Shown: positions 55,419 to 63,670, counted from the first letter of the stretch. The stretch: 64,000 nucleotides of DNA from Sphingosinicella flava (GCF_016025255.1 NZ_CP065592.1:1779122-1843121); one strand, 5' to 3'. The notes: generated by a model from the sequence alone, not told the origin. Numbers and translations are program-made.

Positions 55419-56440
55419 GCGCGGACGATCCTCAGCAAGGCTTCGACATGGTTGATCGGTGTATCCGGCAAGATGCCATGCCCCAGGTTGAAGACGTGCG
55501 GACGATCTTCGAAGGCCGATATGATATGGCGCGCCGCCTTTTCAAGCGCGTTTCCGCCGGCAATGAGCGCGAGAGGATCGAGATTGCCCTGCACCGGAAG
55601 GGTCGCGGGCAGTTCCCGCGCCGCCCAGAGCGGATCCACGGTTTCATCAAGCCCGATCGCGTCGACGCCCGTTTCGCGCGCATAAGCGGCGAGCTTGCCG
55701 CCCGCGCCTTTGGGAAAGCCGATGACCGGCACATTAGGATGGCGTGCCTTGAAAGCGGCGACGATGGCGGCGGTCGGCACGACGACCCAGCGTTCGAATT
55801 GCTCCGGCGACAGGCTTCCAGCCCAGCTGTCGAACAGCTGCACGGCTTCCACGCCTGCCCGCACCTGACCCGACAGATAGTCCACGGTCATGCCGGATAT
55901 GGCGTCGATGATCGCCTGGAAGGCCTGGGGGTCGCGATAAGCGTAACGCCGCGCCTCGGCCTGCTCGCGGCTGCCCTGGCCGGCCACCATATAGGTCGCG
56001 ACGGTCCAGGGACTGCCCGCGAAGCCGAGGAAGGTCGTTTGCGCCGGCAATGCGGCCGCCACCTTTTCCACAGTCCGGTATATGGGCTGCAAACGGCCGG
56101 AAACGGCCTCCAGAGCGCGTAAATCGCTATCGACGAGAGGTGGGGTCAATCGCGGGCCTTCTCCGGCCACAAAGGTCAAATCCTGGCCAAGCGCATGGGG
56201 GATGACGAGAATGTCGGAGAATAAGATCGCGCCGTCGAACCCGAACCGGCGGATCGGCTGAAGCGTGATTTCGGCCGCCGCCTCCGGATCGTAGGCCATG
56301 TCGAGAAAGCCGCCCTTGGCCGCCCGGAGCGCGCGATATTCGGGCAGATAGCGTCCGGCCTGACGCATCAGCCAGATCGGCCGGACGCCCGGATTTCCGC
56401 CATTCAGGACGGTCAGCAAAGGCTTCGATATTCCGCTCAT
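55415..56440 (-). CDS. hemE: Uroporphyrinogen decarboxylase
   Basis: A 341-residue enzyme converting uroporphyrinogen III to coproporphyrinogen III. RPIWLMRQAGRYLPEYRALR near residue 20, FDGAILFSDILVIPHALG, GFAGSPWTVATYMVAG and VFNLGHGILPDTPINHVEAL are all diagnostic. The ATG at 56440 was chosen over one nine codons upstream because MSGISKPLL is the family-like start. Its 5' end borders the putative replication origin, as in Caulobacter. Confidence 0.97.
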   Translation of the reverse strand: MSGISKPLLTVLNGGNPGVRPIWLMRQAGRYLPEYRALRAAKGGFLDMAYDPEAAAEITLQPIRRFGFDGAILFSDILVIPHALGQDLTFVAGEGPRLTPPLVDSDLRALEAVSGRLQPIYRTVEKVAAALPAQTTFLGFAGSPWTVATYMVAGQGSREQAEARRYAYRDPQAFQAIIDAISGMTVDYLSGQVRAGVEAVQLFDSWAGSLSPEQFERWVVVPTAAIVAAFKARHPNVPVIGFPKGAGGKLAAYARETGVDAIGLDETVDPLWAARELPATLPVQGNLDPLALIAGGNALEKAARHIISAFEDRPHVFNLGHGILPDTPINHVEALLRIVRA

Positions 56441-56464
56441 GGCAAGGCTGGCTCCGCTCGGTCC

Positions 56465-56489
56465 CAAAAATAATATTATATTTATAGAG
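56465..56489. other. AT-rich block, candidate DNA unwinding element
   Basis: A run of about 25 bases made almost only of A and T (AAAAATAATATTATATTTAT and on), striking in a 65 percent GC genome. It sits between hemE and the DnaA-box cluster, the expected place for the unwinding element; it could also contain the hemE promoter. Confidence 0.65.
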
Positions 56490-56607
56490 AGTCTGATGAA
56501 GGAAGTAGGGCGCTGGATGCCGGGGTTTATTGGCTTGCCCCGTTCTTGCCAACAGTTTGACTCTGGCGCGGCCGCGGAAGCGCGCGGATTCGCCGGATTT
56601 ATCCCCG

Positions 56608-56616
56608 TGATCCACA
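56608..56616 (+). promoter_or_regulatory. DnaA box (Caulobacter G-box type)
   Basis: TGATCCACA is one base from the E. coli R1 consensus TTATCCACA and identical to the G-box of the Caulobacter origin. A weaker TTATCCCCG touches it on the left. Confidence 0.65.
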
Positions 56617-56731
56617 GGATGAACGTGGAACCTTTCCGATGTTCGCCAAAGTGTGGATGGAAATTGTGGAAGCGGGGGCAAAAGCTTTCCTTGAATCGAT
56701 CCCAAGCCTTCCGCTAGCCCTATCCCCATGG

Positions 56732-56740
56732 TTTTCCACA
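56732..56740 (+). promoter_or_regulatory. DnaA box
   Basis: TTTTCCACA fits the general consensus TT(A/T)TNCACA. It lies 23 bases before the ppsR-type ATG and between the arms of the 9-base inverted repeat. Confidence 0.6.
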
Positions 56741-56762
56741 AGCAGTTCGGGCGGGATAGGGA

Positions 56763-57584
56763 ATGAATCGGCTGCATCTCCACCTGCTGTCGGATTCGAC
56801 CGGCGAAACCCTTGAAATGATTGCCAAGGCTTGTCTTTCCCAATTCGACGAGGTCGAGACGATCAAGCATTTCTGGCCGATGGTCCGGTCCGAAGGCCAT
56901 CTCGATCGCGTGCTGGAGGATATCGAGCGGCGGCCGGGCCTCGTTCTCTTCACCCTCGCCAACAACATGGTGCGGCGCGAGCTGGAGCAAAAATGCCGCC
57001 GCAAGGGAATAGCCGCCGTTTCGGCGCTGGATCCCGTGATCGACGCATTGACCGTCGCCTTCGGTCAGCAAGCCAAGGCGCGGCCTGGACGGCAGCACGC
57101 CCTTGATGAGGCTTATTTCGCCCGCGTCGACGCCATTCAGTTCACCATCGCCCATGACGACGGGATCGGGTGGGAGAATTGGGAAGAGGCCGACGTGGTG
57201 CTGGCCGGGGTTTCCCGCACCTCGAAGACGCCGACGTCCATCTATCTTGCCAACAAGGGTTATAAGGTCGCCAATATTCCACTGGTTCCCGAATTGCCGC
57301 TGCCGCCCAGCCTGTTCGCCCTCAACCATCCGCTCGTCGTCGGCCTCACCACCAATTCCGACCGGCTGATCCAGATAAGGCGCAACCGGCTGCTGTCGCT
57401 CAACCAGGCGCCGGAAACCGATTATGTGGACGAGCAAGCGGTCGCCGCCGAACTGGCCTTCGCGCGCCGCCTGTTCGCAGACAATGGCTGGCCGGTCATC
57501 GACGTGACCCGCCGTTCGATCGAAGAAACCGCCTTCGCGATCGTCAAGCTCGTCAATCAGCGGCTGGACGCCGCGGAAGAATGA
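56763..57584 (+). CDS. Pyruvate, phosphate dikinase / PEP synthase regulatory protein (DUF299)
   Basis: A 273-residue bifunctional kinase/pyrophosphorylase that switches PPDK or PEP synthetase on and off by ADP-dependent threonine phosphorylation. RLHLHLLSDSTGETLEMIAK opens the protein and the P-loop is LAGVSRTSKTPTSIYLANKG near residue 150. RLIQIRRNRL follows. It starts directly at the origin region and leads a chain of coupled genes (maf, aroE, coaE). The same gene is beside the origin in other alphaproteobacteria. Confidence 0.94.
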   Translation: MNRLHLHLLSDSTGETLEMIAKACLSQFDEVETIKHFWPMVRSEGHLDRVLEDIERRPGLVLFTLANNMVRRELEQKCRRKGIAAVSALDPVIDALTVAFGQQAKARPGRQHALDEAYFARVDAIQFTIAHDDGIGWENWEEADVVLAGVSRTSKTPTSIYLANKGYKVANIPLVPELPLPPSLFALNHPLVVGLTTNSDRLIQIRRNRLLSLNQAPETDYVDEQAVAAELAFARRLFADNGWPVIDVTRRSIEETAFAIVKLVNQRLDAAEE

Positions 57585-58165
57585 TCGGCCTCGCATCCCG
57601 GAGCGAAACGCGGCAGCGCATGCTGGCGGCGGCGGGCGTACCCTTCGACGTCGTTTCCGCGCCGCTGGATGAAGAAAAGGTCAAGGAACGGCTCCGGGCG
57701 AATGGGATGGACGCGTCCTCGCTCGCTCTGGCGCTTGCCGAGGCGAAGGCGCGCGCTGCCGCGGCACCTCTTCCGGTCCTGGGCGCCGATCAGACGCTTG
57801 AGCTCGACGACGGCACCATGCTCGACAAGCCTGTCTCGCGGGCCGATGCGGAAGGCCAGCTTCGCCTGCTGTCCGGGCGGACGCACAGGCTTCATTCGGC
57901 TGCCGTCCTGATCGAACGAGGGGCGGTGACGTGGCGCGCGACGGAAAGTGTAGCGCTGACCGTCAGGCCGCTCAGCGACGCGTTCATCCAGTCCTATCTC
58001 GACCGGGAATATGAGGCGATACGCTGGAGCGTCGGCGGCTATCGCATCGAGGGCCTCGGCGCTCAGCTTTTCTCGAGCATCGAGGGAAGCCATTTCGCCA
58101 TTCTGGGCTTGCCGCTCCTGCCCTTGCTCGATCATCTGCGCACCAGCGGAAAGATGCCGGCATGA
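57581..58165 (+). CDS. Maf-family nucleotide pyrophosphatase
   Basis: A 194-residue protein of the Maf/HAM1 fold. It opens with the loop GLASRSETRQRMLAAAGVPF, has LGADQTLELDDGTMLDKPVS with the catalytic acidic residues, and LLSGRTHRLHSAAVLI. Members hydrolyse dTTP, UTP or modified nucleotides and slow division. Its ATG overlaps the preceding stop, and its stop overlaps aroE. Which nucleotide it prefers cannot be told here. Confidence 0.92.
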   Translation: MIGLASRSETRQRMLAAAGVPFDVVSAPLDEEKVKERLRANGMDASSLALALAEAKARAAAAPLPVLGADQTLELDDGTMLDKPVSRADAEGQLRLLSGRTHRLHSAAVLIERGAVTWRATESVALTVRPLSDAFIQSYLDREYEAIRWSVGGYRIEGLGAQLFSSIEGSHFAILGLPLLPLLDHLRTSGKMPA

Positions 58166-58962
58166 GCGTGCCCTATGCCGAAGTGATCGGAGATCCGGTC
58201 GCCCACAGCCTGTCGCCGATCATCCACGCATTCTGGCTGGCCCGCCTCGGCTTGCCGGGCGCTTATCGGGCGTTGCGGCTCGTTGCGGACGACCTCCCCG
58301 CCTATTTCGCCGCTCGCGCGAAAGATCCGGCATGGCGGGGCTGCAATGTCACGATGCCGTTGAAGGAAGCGATTCTGCCTTATCTCACCAGCCAGTCCGA
58401 GGGCGTCCGGCTGACGGGGGCGTGCAACACCGTCTCTTCGGCGGGAACGGCGTATAATAGCGACATAGCGGGCGTTCGGGACACGCTGACCGGGCATGGA
58501 ATCGGGAAGGACGGCGCCGTCCGGATCATCGGGACCGGCGGCGCGGCACGGGCCGCGATCGCCGGATGCCTCGCCGCAGGCATTTCCGCGCACCGCATCA
58601 CCGTTCACGGCCGCAGCGCCGATAAAGCAAGCGCGCTGGCGGCGGCTCTGCTCGGCGACTCAGGACGCATAGGGGCGTTGGACGACGACGACCTGGCGGG
58701 GGCCGATATTCTGATCAACGCTTCGCCGCTCGGCATGGCCGGTTTTCCGCCGCTCGCCGTCGAGCCCCAGGGCCTCGTTTTCGACATGGTCTACCATCCG
58801 CGCGAGACCGCGCTCCTGGCTTCGGCACGGGCGCGCGGCCTGCCGACCGTCGACGGCATCGACATGCTGATCGCGCAGGCCGCCGCTGCCTTTCCCATCT
58901 TTTTCGGCCATCCCGCCCCGCGCGACGCGGACGCCGCCCTGCGGCAAAGGCTGACGTCATGA
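58162..58962 (+). CDS. aroE: Shikimate dehydrogenase
   Basis: A 266-residue NADPH enzyme of aromatic amino acid synthesis. AEVIGDPVAHSLSPIIHAFW binds shikimate, NVTMPLKEAILPYL has the catalytic Lys, GACNTV follows, and IIGTGGAARAAIAGCLAAG binds NADP. It overlaps maf and coaE by four bases on each side, so the group is probably one transcript. Confidence 0.96.
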   Translation: MSVPYAEVIGDPVAHSLSPIIHAFWLARLGLPGAYRALRLVADDLPAYFAARAKDPAWRGCNVTMPLKEAILPYLTSQSEGVRLTGACNTVSSAGTAYNSDIAGVRDTLTGHGIGKDGAVRIIGTGGAARAAIAGCLAAGISAHRITVHGRSADKASALAAALLGDSGRIGALDDDDLAGADILINASPLGMAGFPPLAVEPQGLVFDMVYHPRETALLASARARGLPTVDGIDMLIAQAAAAFPIFFGHPAPRDADAALRQRLTS

Positions 58963-59552
58963 TCGTGCTTGGCCTGACCGGATCGATCGGCATGGGAAAA
59001 TCCACCGTTGCGCGGATGTTCGCCGACGAAGGAATTCCGGTGTTCGACGCGGACGCCGCCGTCCACCGGCTGCAGGGGCCGGAAGGGCGACTCGTCGCCG
59101 CCATCGAGGCGCATTTTCCGGGAACGACCGGCGCGGCGGGGGTCGACCGGACCAGCCTCGCCGAACGCGTGCTCGGCGACCCTGCGGCGCTCGAAAGGCT
59201 GGAAGGGCTGATTCATCCCGCCGTCGCCAAGGAAAGGCGGCTGTTCCTGGAGGCGCATTCGGATTCACCGCTGGTCGTGCTGGATATCCCGTTGCTGCTT
59301 GAAAAAGGCGGGAGCGGACAGACCGACAAGATCGCCGTCGTCTCCGCCCCTGCCGAGGTGCAGCGCGCCCGGGTGCTCGCGCGCGCCGGCATGACGCCCG
59401 AAAAGTTTGCCCGCATAGTGGCGCTTCAGATGCCGGACGCGGACAAACGGGCCCTGGCCGATTTCGTGATTCCGACCGGCGGCCCGATCGAAGACACGCG
59501 GTCATCGGTTCGCCGCATCATTGCTTGCCTGACCGGCGGGGCCGATTCATAA
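58959..59552 (+). CDS. coaE: Dephospho-CoA kinase
   Basis: A 197-residue P-loop kinase for the last step of coenzyme A synthesis. GLTGSIGMGKSTVARMFADE (residues 5-24) is the P-loop; FDADAAVHRL and VVLDIPLLLEKGG are the CoA-site segments. Length is normal. It is coupled to aroE, and dnaQ starts seven bases later. Confidence 0.96.
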   Translation: MIVLGLTGSIGMGKSTVARMFADEGIPVFDADAAVHRLQGPEGRLVAAIEAHFPGTTGAAGVDRTSLAERVLGDPAALERLEGLIHPAVAKERRLFLEAHSDSPLVVLDIPLLLEKGGSGQTDKIAVVSAPAEVQRARVLARAGMTPEKFARIVALQMPDADKRALADFVIPTGGPIEDTRSSVRRIIACLTGGADS

Positions 59553-59559
59553 GCGCGCC

Positions 59560-60273
59560 ATGCGCGAAATCGTTTTCGATACCGAAACCACCGGCCTCAG
59601 CCCCTTGAACGGCGACCGGATGGTCGAGATCGGCTGCGTCGAATTGTTCAACCGGGTCGAAACTGGACGCACCTTCCACGCTTATTTCAATCCCCGGCGT
59701 GCCATGCCCTCCGAGGCGGAAGCGGTGCACGGGCTCAGCGACATCTTTCTGTCCGACAAGCCTTTCTTCGAGGAGAGTTGCGAGGAATTGCTTGAGTTTA
59801 TCGGTGATTCGCCCCTCGTCGCGCACAATGCGAGCTTCGACTTCGGCTTTTTGAACGCGGAGCTCGATTTGTGCGGCAGGCCCCTCATCCCCATGACGCG
59901 GATGGTGGACACGCTGGTGCTGGCGCGATCCCGCCATCCGGGCGCCAAGCACAGCCTGGACGCGCTCTGCACCCGCTATGGCGTCGATCGGAGCCTGCGC
60001 ATCAAGCATGGCGCCTTGATCGACGCGCAGCTTCTTGCCCAAGTCTATGTCGAATTGTGCGGGGGCCGCCAGATCGGTTTCTCGCTGGCCGCGGAGATGG
60101 CCGAAGCGGGGCCGTCGGCACCCGTCGCCACGGTCATTGCGGCGGCCGCACGCACCGTGCGCCCCCCGCGCCCGCATGCTGCGAGCCAGGAGGAATTGGC
60201 GCGCCACGCCGCTTTTCTGGCGGAAATTACCGAGCCCTTGTGGAACCGGCTGAAGGCGGTGCGGTTGACGTAA
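59560..60273 (+). CDS. dnaQ: DNA polymerase III epsilon subunit (proofreading exonuclease)
   Basis: A 237-residue DEDD exonuclease. The first acidic pair is in FDTETTGLSPLNGDRMVEIG (Asp7, Glu9). VAHNASFDFGFLNAEL is Exo II and the third block has KHGALIDAQLLAQVYVEL. A flexible Arg/Pro/Ala linker and a C-terminal helix, which binds the alpha subunit, follow. coaE-dnaQ next to the origin is a common alphaproteobacterial order. Confidence 0.95.
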   Translation: MREIVFDTETTGLSPLNGDRMVEIGCVELFNRVETGRTFHAYFNPRRAMPSEAEAVHGLSDIFLSDKPFFEESCEELLEFIGDSPLVAHNASFDFGFLNAELDLCGRPLIPMTRMVDTLVLARSRHPGAKHSLDALCTRYGVDRSLRIKHGALIDAQLLAQVYVELCGGRQIGFSLAAEMAEAGPSAPVATVIAAAARTVRPPRPHAASQEELARHAAFLAEITEPLWNRLKAVRLT

Positions 60274-60320
60274 GATGGGAGCGGGTCCAGTTTGACGACC
60301 TTGCCAGTACGGAGAAGACG

Positions 60321-60890
60321 ATGGAAATTCTGGTCTCTGGTCATCAGGTCGATACGGGAGATTCCCTGCGGCAGCATGTTCAGGATCGAATGGCAGCAAT
60401 TGCCGATAAATATTTCTCCCGCGCTATTTCCAGCCAGGTGACGTTCGGCAAAGCGCCTTTCGGCCATTTCAGCTGCGACATCGTCGCCCATGTCATGCAA
60501 GGCGTGGTCCTTAAAGGGTCGGCCCGGGCGAGCGAGGCGCACCCGGCTTTCGATCAGGCCGCGGACCGCATCGAGAAACAATTGCGCCGTTATATGCGGC
60601 GGCTCAAGGACAAGCATGGACGCGGCCTCAACGGCGCGGCCTATGAAATGGACGCCGGTTATACGGTGTTCGAATCCGGCGACGAGGAGGCGGAGCCTTC
60701 GGACAACCCCCCGATCGTCGCGGAAACCCGGGTCGACATTCCCGAAGCATCGGTGTCGGATGCGGTCATGCAGCTCGATCTTCGCAACACCAACGCCCTT
60801 CTCTTCCGCAACAGCGGGACGGGACATTTCAACATGGTCTATCGCCGGGGCGACGGAACCATCGGGTGGGTCGAACCGGAACGCGGCTGA
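60321..60890 (+). CDS. hpf: Ribosome hibernation promoting factor, long form
   Basis: A 189-residue protein with the N-terminal S30AE/HPF domain (MEILVSGHQVDTGDSLRQHV) of about 110 residues. A linker and the C-terminal dimerisation domain of long HPF (LDLRNTNALLFRNSGTGHFN and VYRRGDGTIGWVEPERG) follow. The long form pairs 70S ribosomes into 100S dimers in stationary phase. ptsN follows 67 bases later, as in many proteobacterial rpoN regions, though rpoN is not here. Confidence 0.94.
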   Translation: MEILVSGHQVDTGDSLRQHVQDRMAAIADKYFSRAISSQVTFGKAPFGHFSCDIVAHVMQGVVLKGSARASEAHPAFDQAADRIEKQLRRYMRRLKDKHGRGLNGAAYEMDAGYTVFESGDEEAEPSDNPPIVAETRVDIPEASVSDAVMQLDLRNTNALLFRNSGTGHFNMVYRRGDGTIGWVEPERG

Positions 60891-60957
60891 CGCCGCTTCA
60901 CGGGCGCGCATTTTTGGTGCACAGGGCCTCCGCCGGGGGCCGAGGTATTCTATCGGT

Positions 60958-61422
60958 ATGACAATTTTGTCGGACATTCTGTCGATCGATGCGATCGACT
61001 CGCATCTGGGCGCGACCAGCAAGAAGGCGCTGTTTCAGCAGCTGGCCGGTGCGGCCGCGCGCCAGACGGGCCTCGATGCCAAGGCGATCGCCGCCTGCCT
61101 GCTGGAGCGGGAAAAATTGGGGTCGACGGGCTTTGGCGGCGGCATCGCCATTCCCCATGGCAAGATCGATGGCCTGGACCATGTCTACGGCTTCTTCGCC
61201 CGGCTTACCGGTCCGATCGATTATCAGGCGGTCGATGCCTTGCCCGTGGATCTCGTTTTCCTGATTCTCTCTCCGCCAGACGCCGGGGCGGATCATTTGA
61301 AGGCGCTGGCCAGCGTCAGCCGGGCGTTGCGCGACAAGAATTGCGTCGCCAAATTGCGCGGCGCGAGATCCAATGACGCGATCTATGCGCTTCTCGCCGG
61401 GGTGGAGTCGCTTGCGGCCTGA
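60958..61422 (+). CDS. ptsN: PTS IIA nitrogen-regulatory protein PtsN (EIIA-Ntr)
   Basis: A 154-residue EIIA domain. The phosphorylated His is in FGGGIAIPHGKIDGLDHVYG (His67), and VDLVFLILSPPDAGADHLKA is a family block. It acts in the PTS-Ntr phosphorelay that couples carbon and nitrogen state to potassium and stress control. The ATG at 60958 gives the usual N-terminus MTILSDILSIDAI. The next gene overlaps it by 11 bases. Confidence 0.94.
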   Translation: MTILSDILSIDAIDSHLGATSKKALFQQLAGAAARQTGLDAKAIAACLLEREKLGSTGFGGGIAIPHGKIDGLDHVYGFFARLTGPIDYQAVDALPVDLVFLILSPPDAGADHLKALASVSRALRDKNCVAKLRGARSNDAIYALLAGVESLAA

Positions 61423-61873
61423 CGGGGGCGCTTCAGGGGCCGAAGCCCACTTTCGCGCGCTCGAATCCCTTTATGCCGCGGCGCCGATCAACACCCTGTT
61501 CGAATCGAAACTTGAAATCGTCGAGGAAGGGTTCGCCCGCATCCGGTTCGACGTGGATCGGCACGTCTTTCATGCGGCCGGCGCGGCGCATGGAACCCTT
61601 TATTTCAAGATGCTGGACGATGCGGCATTCTATGCGTGCAACAGCATGGTGTCGGACCGCTTCCTGCTGACCACCGCCTTCAACCTCCTCTTCACCCGGC
61701 CGCTCAAAGGGGGAAGCGTCGTGGCGGAGGGCCGCTGGGCGAGCGGTCGCCGCCGCGTGATGGTCGCCGACGCGCGGCTCATCGATTCGGATGGGGAGGA
61801 AGCGGCGCGCGGCACCGGCACCTTCATGCGCTCCCACATCCCGCTCGCCTCCCTTCCCGGCTATCGGTCTTGA
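61412..61873 (+). CDS. PaaI-type thioesterase (hotdog fold)
   Basis: A 153-residue hotdog-fold protein with HAAGAAHGTLYFKMLDDAAF, the substrate helix carrying the catalytic acidic residue, and TTAFNLLFTRPLKGGSVVAE. Such enzymes cleave acyl-CoA thioesters. I placed the start at TTG 61412 because GGTGGAG precedes it and homologues I recall begin near here; ATG 61385 is an alternative. It overlaps ptsN by 11 bases and DUF1491 by four. Confidence 0.85.
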   Translation: MRPDGGASGAEAHFRALESLYAAAPINTLFESKLEIVEEGFARIRFDVDRHVFHAAGAAHGTLYFKMLDDAAFYACNSMVSDRFLLTTAFNLLFTRPLKGGSVVAEGRWASGRRRVMVADARLIDSDGEEAARGTGTFMRSHIPLASLPGYRS

Positions 61874-62211
61874 CGCCCCGCCTCGCCTCTTCGGTGCTGG
61901 TCAGTGCATTATTGCGCAAAGCCCAGGATGAAGGCGGCTTCGGCGCAGTGCTGTTCAAAGGCGATGAAAAAGCGGGCGAAATCATTGTAATTCTTAACGA
62001 ACGCGGCCAGAAAAAGGGGGTTTTCCAAAGGTTTCTGCAGGCGGACGGCCTTTATTCCTGGCAAGGAATGACTGGTCAAGTCATTGAAAATGAAGGTGAA
62101 TTTTCTAAATTCATAGACAGGCGCCGCCGTTTCGACCCCGATCTATGGTTAATAGAACTGGACATCGCATCTGCCGAACGGTTCGCCGCTGAAATGAATG
62201 CGTTCGATTGA
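61870..62211 (+). CDS. DUF1491 protein
   Basis: A 113-residue cytosolic protein: LTPRLASSVLVSALLRKAQD, EGGFGAVLFKGDEKAGEIIV and FIDRRRRFDPDLWLIELDIA match DUF1491, a family confined to alphaproteobacteria with no known role. The start is TTG at 61870, overlapping the preceding stop (TTGA). The 3' part is less GC-rich than its neighbours. Confidence 0.85.
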   Translation: MTPRLASSVLVSALLRKAQDEGGFGAVLFKGDEKAGEIIVILNERGQKKGVFQRFLQADGLYSWQGMTGQVIENEGEFSKFIDRRRRFDPDLWLIELDIASAERFAAEMNAFD

Positions 62212-62371
62212 CTCGGTCACGCAGCCGAAACTAATGGGCGGCACTTCCAAAGCGGAGGGCCGCGCAACGTGCCAGAGTTTCGGCACGGCGGCCACGCAGA
62301 CGGAGGGCGATCAGGGATGCATTTTCCAGGCATCCGGCGTTGGATCGACCGCCGCACTTGATAGAGTTTAG

Positions 62372-63079
62372 ATGCTTGTTTCCGTGCGCGCTGCGGCCTT
62401 TGCCGTGGCCTCTTTTGCTGTTGCGCTTACCGCTACCTTCCGGCCGTCCATGGCCGAAGAGGCGGATGCGGCTCCGGTGGCCGCCTCTTATGCGGTCCAT
62501 GCCGCCGCCGCCATCGAGGACGGCGTTCAAAATGTCGACACGCTGGCTCCGGCCGCGACTGAAATTTCCACCGATCCTGCCGCTTCCATTGCAGAGCATG
62601 CCGTCGCGATCACGGATCCTGCCGACGCAGCGGATGAATCCGACAATGCGGGCAAAACCCTCGCCCAACCCAAGACCCTGAGCGCGATGGTCGACGATCT
62701 TGCCGACAATGGCCTCGACGCCGAAATGGAATGCCTTGCCGGCGCCGTCTATTTCGAATCGAAGGGCGAACCGCTGGAAGGGCAGCTCGCCGTCGCCGAG
62801 GTCATCATCAACCGCATGAAGTCGGGACGTTTCGCCTCTACCCTGTGCGGCGTCGTGAAACAGCGCGGGCAGTTTTCCTTCGTTCGCGGCGGCAAGTTCC
62901 CGCCGATCGCGCGCGGTTCCGCCCATTGGAAAAAAGCGGTCGGCATCGCCCATGTCGCGATGCAGGATCTGGCCGACAGCAAGGTCGACGATGCCCTATT
63001 CTTCCACGCCCGCCGCGTATCGCCGGGTTGGAAGCTGAAGCGCCTGGCGACCGTCGGGAATCACGTTTTTTATCGCTGA
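62372..63079 (+). CDS. Exported cell-wall hydrolase (SleB/CwlJ-like, Hydrolase_2)
   Basis: A 235-residue protein with a signal peptide (VRAAAFAVASFAVALTATFR), a low-complexity Ala/Asp/Glu linker, and a C-terminal Hydrolase_2 domain from about residue 120: LAGAVYFESKGEPLEGQLAV with catalytic Glu candidates, INRMKSGRFASTLCGVVKQR and a terminal FYR. The family cuts peptidoglycan as lytic transglycosylases or amidases. It stands alone, with a terminator downstream. Confidence 0.88.
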   Translation: MLVSVRAAAFAVASFAVALTATFRPSMAEEADAAPVAASYAVHAAAAIEDGVQNVDTLAPAATEISTDPAASIAEHAVAITDPADAADESDNAGKTLAQPKTLSAMVDDLADNGLDAEMECLAGAVYFESKGEPLEGQLAVAEVIINRMKSGRFASTLCGVVKQRGQFSFVRGGKFPPIARGSAHWKKAVGIAHVAMQDLADSKVDDALFFHARRVSPGWKLKRLATVGNHVFYR

Positions 63080-63103
63080 CCGCCTGAAGCGGTGGGGAAA
63101 TCT

Positions 63104-63136
63104 GGGCCTGTCGCCGTTTCGGCGCAGGCCCTTTTT
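63104..63136 (+). terminator. Rho-independent terminator after the cell-wall hydrolase gene
   Basis: GGGCCTG (63104-63110) pairs with CAGGCCC (63125-63131), with an inner CGCCG/CGGCG stem, a TTT loop and a T-run after it. It is 25 bases past the stop codon. Confidence 0.85.
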
Positions 63137-63157
63137 CTTGGGGCCGGCCTTTCATCC

Positions 63158-63172
63158 GTTCCCGTTTCATTC
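63158..63172 (+). promoter_or_regulatory. LexA-like box before mmcB
   Basis: GTTC-N7-ATTC matches the alphaproteobacterial SOS box GTTC-N7-GTTC with one mismatch, 12 bases before the mmcB ATG. mmcB is SOS-induced in Caulobacter, which makes the match plausible. Confidence 0.4.
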
Positions 63173-63184
63173 TAGGGCAAGGGC

Positions 63185-63670
63185 ATGGCGAGCCTGCCCG
63201 ATTCCTGCTTCCTCGACGCGCCGCTTGCCGCCCAGGATGTCGCGCGCGGCGTATCCCGCCTGTTTCACCGCCTGGATCTCTGCGCCTTGTGCGAGGTGCC
63301 GCTGCCCAACGGCCGCCGCGCCGACATGATGGCGGTGGACGCCAAGGGCCTGCTCACCATCGTCGAGATCAAGGTGTCCCGCGCCGATCTGCTCGGCGAT
63401 TGCAAGTGGCGCGATTATCTCGACCATTGCGACCGCTTCTTCTGGGCGGTGCCGGCCGGCTTCGCGCTCGATCCTTTCGACGGCGATCATTGCGGGCCGG
63501 ACCTTTCGGGACTGATCGTCGCCGACCGCTACGATGCGGCAATCCTGCGCGATGCTCCGACGCGCACGCTTTCCGCTGGGCGCCGCAAAGCCGAAATGCT
63601 GCGTTTCGCGCGTCGGGCCGCGCGCCGGATCATGGGCGCCGCCGATTCAGGGTTGGACGGATTGGATTGA
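63185..63670 (+). CDS. mmcB: MmcB-family DNA repair putative endonuclease
   Basis: A 161-residue protein with a PD-(D/E)xK nuclease core: Asp47 in RRADMMAV and Glu61-x-Lys63 in LLTIVEIKVSRADLLGD. The rest, WRDYLDHCDRFFWAVPAGF, matches MmcB, needed for mitomycin C resistance in Caulobacter. It is the last plus-strand gene of the origin-proximal series and is convergent with the ankyrin gene. Confidence 0.92.
   Translation: MASLPDSCFLDAPLAAQDVARGVSRLFHRLDLCALCEVPLPNGRRADMMAVDAKGLLTIVEIKVSRADLLGDCKWRDYLDHCDRFFWAVPAGFALDPFDGDHCGPDLSGLIVADRYDAAILRDAPTRTLSAGRRKAEMLRFARRAARRIMGAADSGLDGLD

Larger units (their letters stand above)
56441..56762. other. Putative chromosomal replication origin (oriC)
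   Basis: This 322-base gap between divergent hemE and ppsR-type genes has an AT-rich block (56465-56489) on the hemE side. On the other side there are DnaA-box-like 9-mers at 56608-56616 (TGATCCACA), 56732-56740 (TTTTCCACA), 56652-56660 (reverse, CCATCCACA) and 56599-56607 (TTATCCCCG). A 9-base inverted repeat CCCTATCCC/GGGATAGGG (56718 and 56753) flanks the last box. All genes for about 10 kb left and 7 kb right point away from it. In Caulobacter and Rickettsia the origin also adjoins hemE. Confidence 0.8.
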
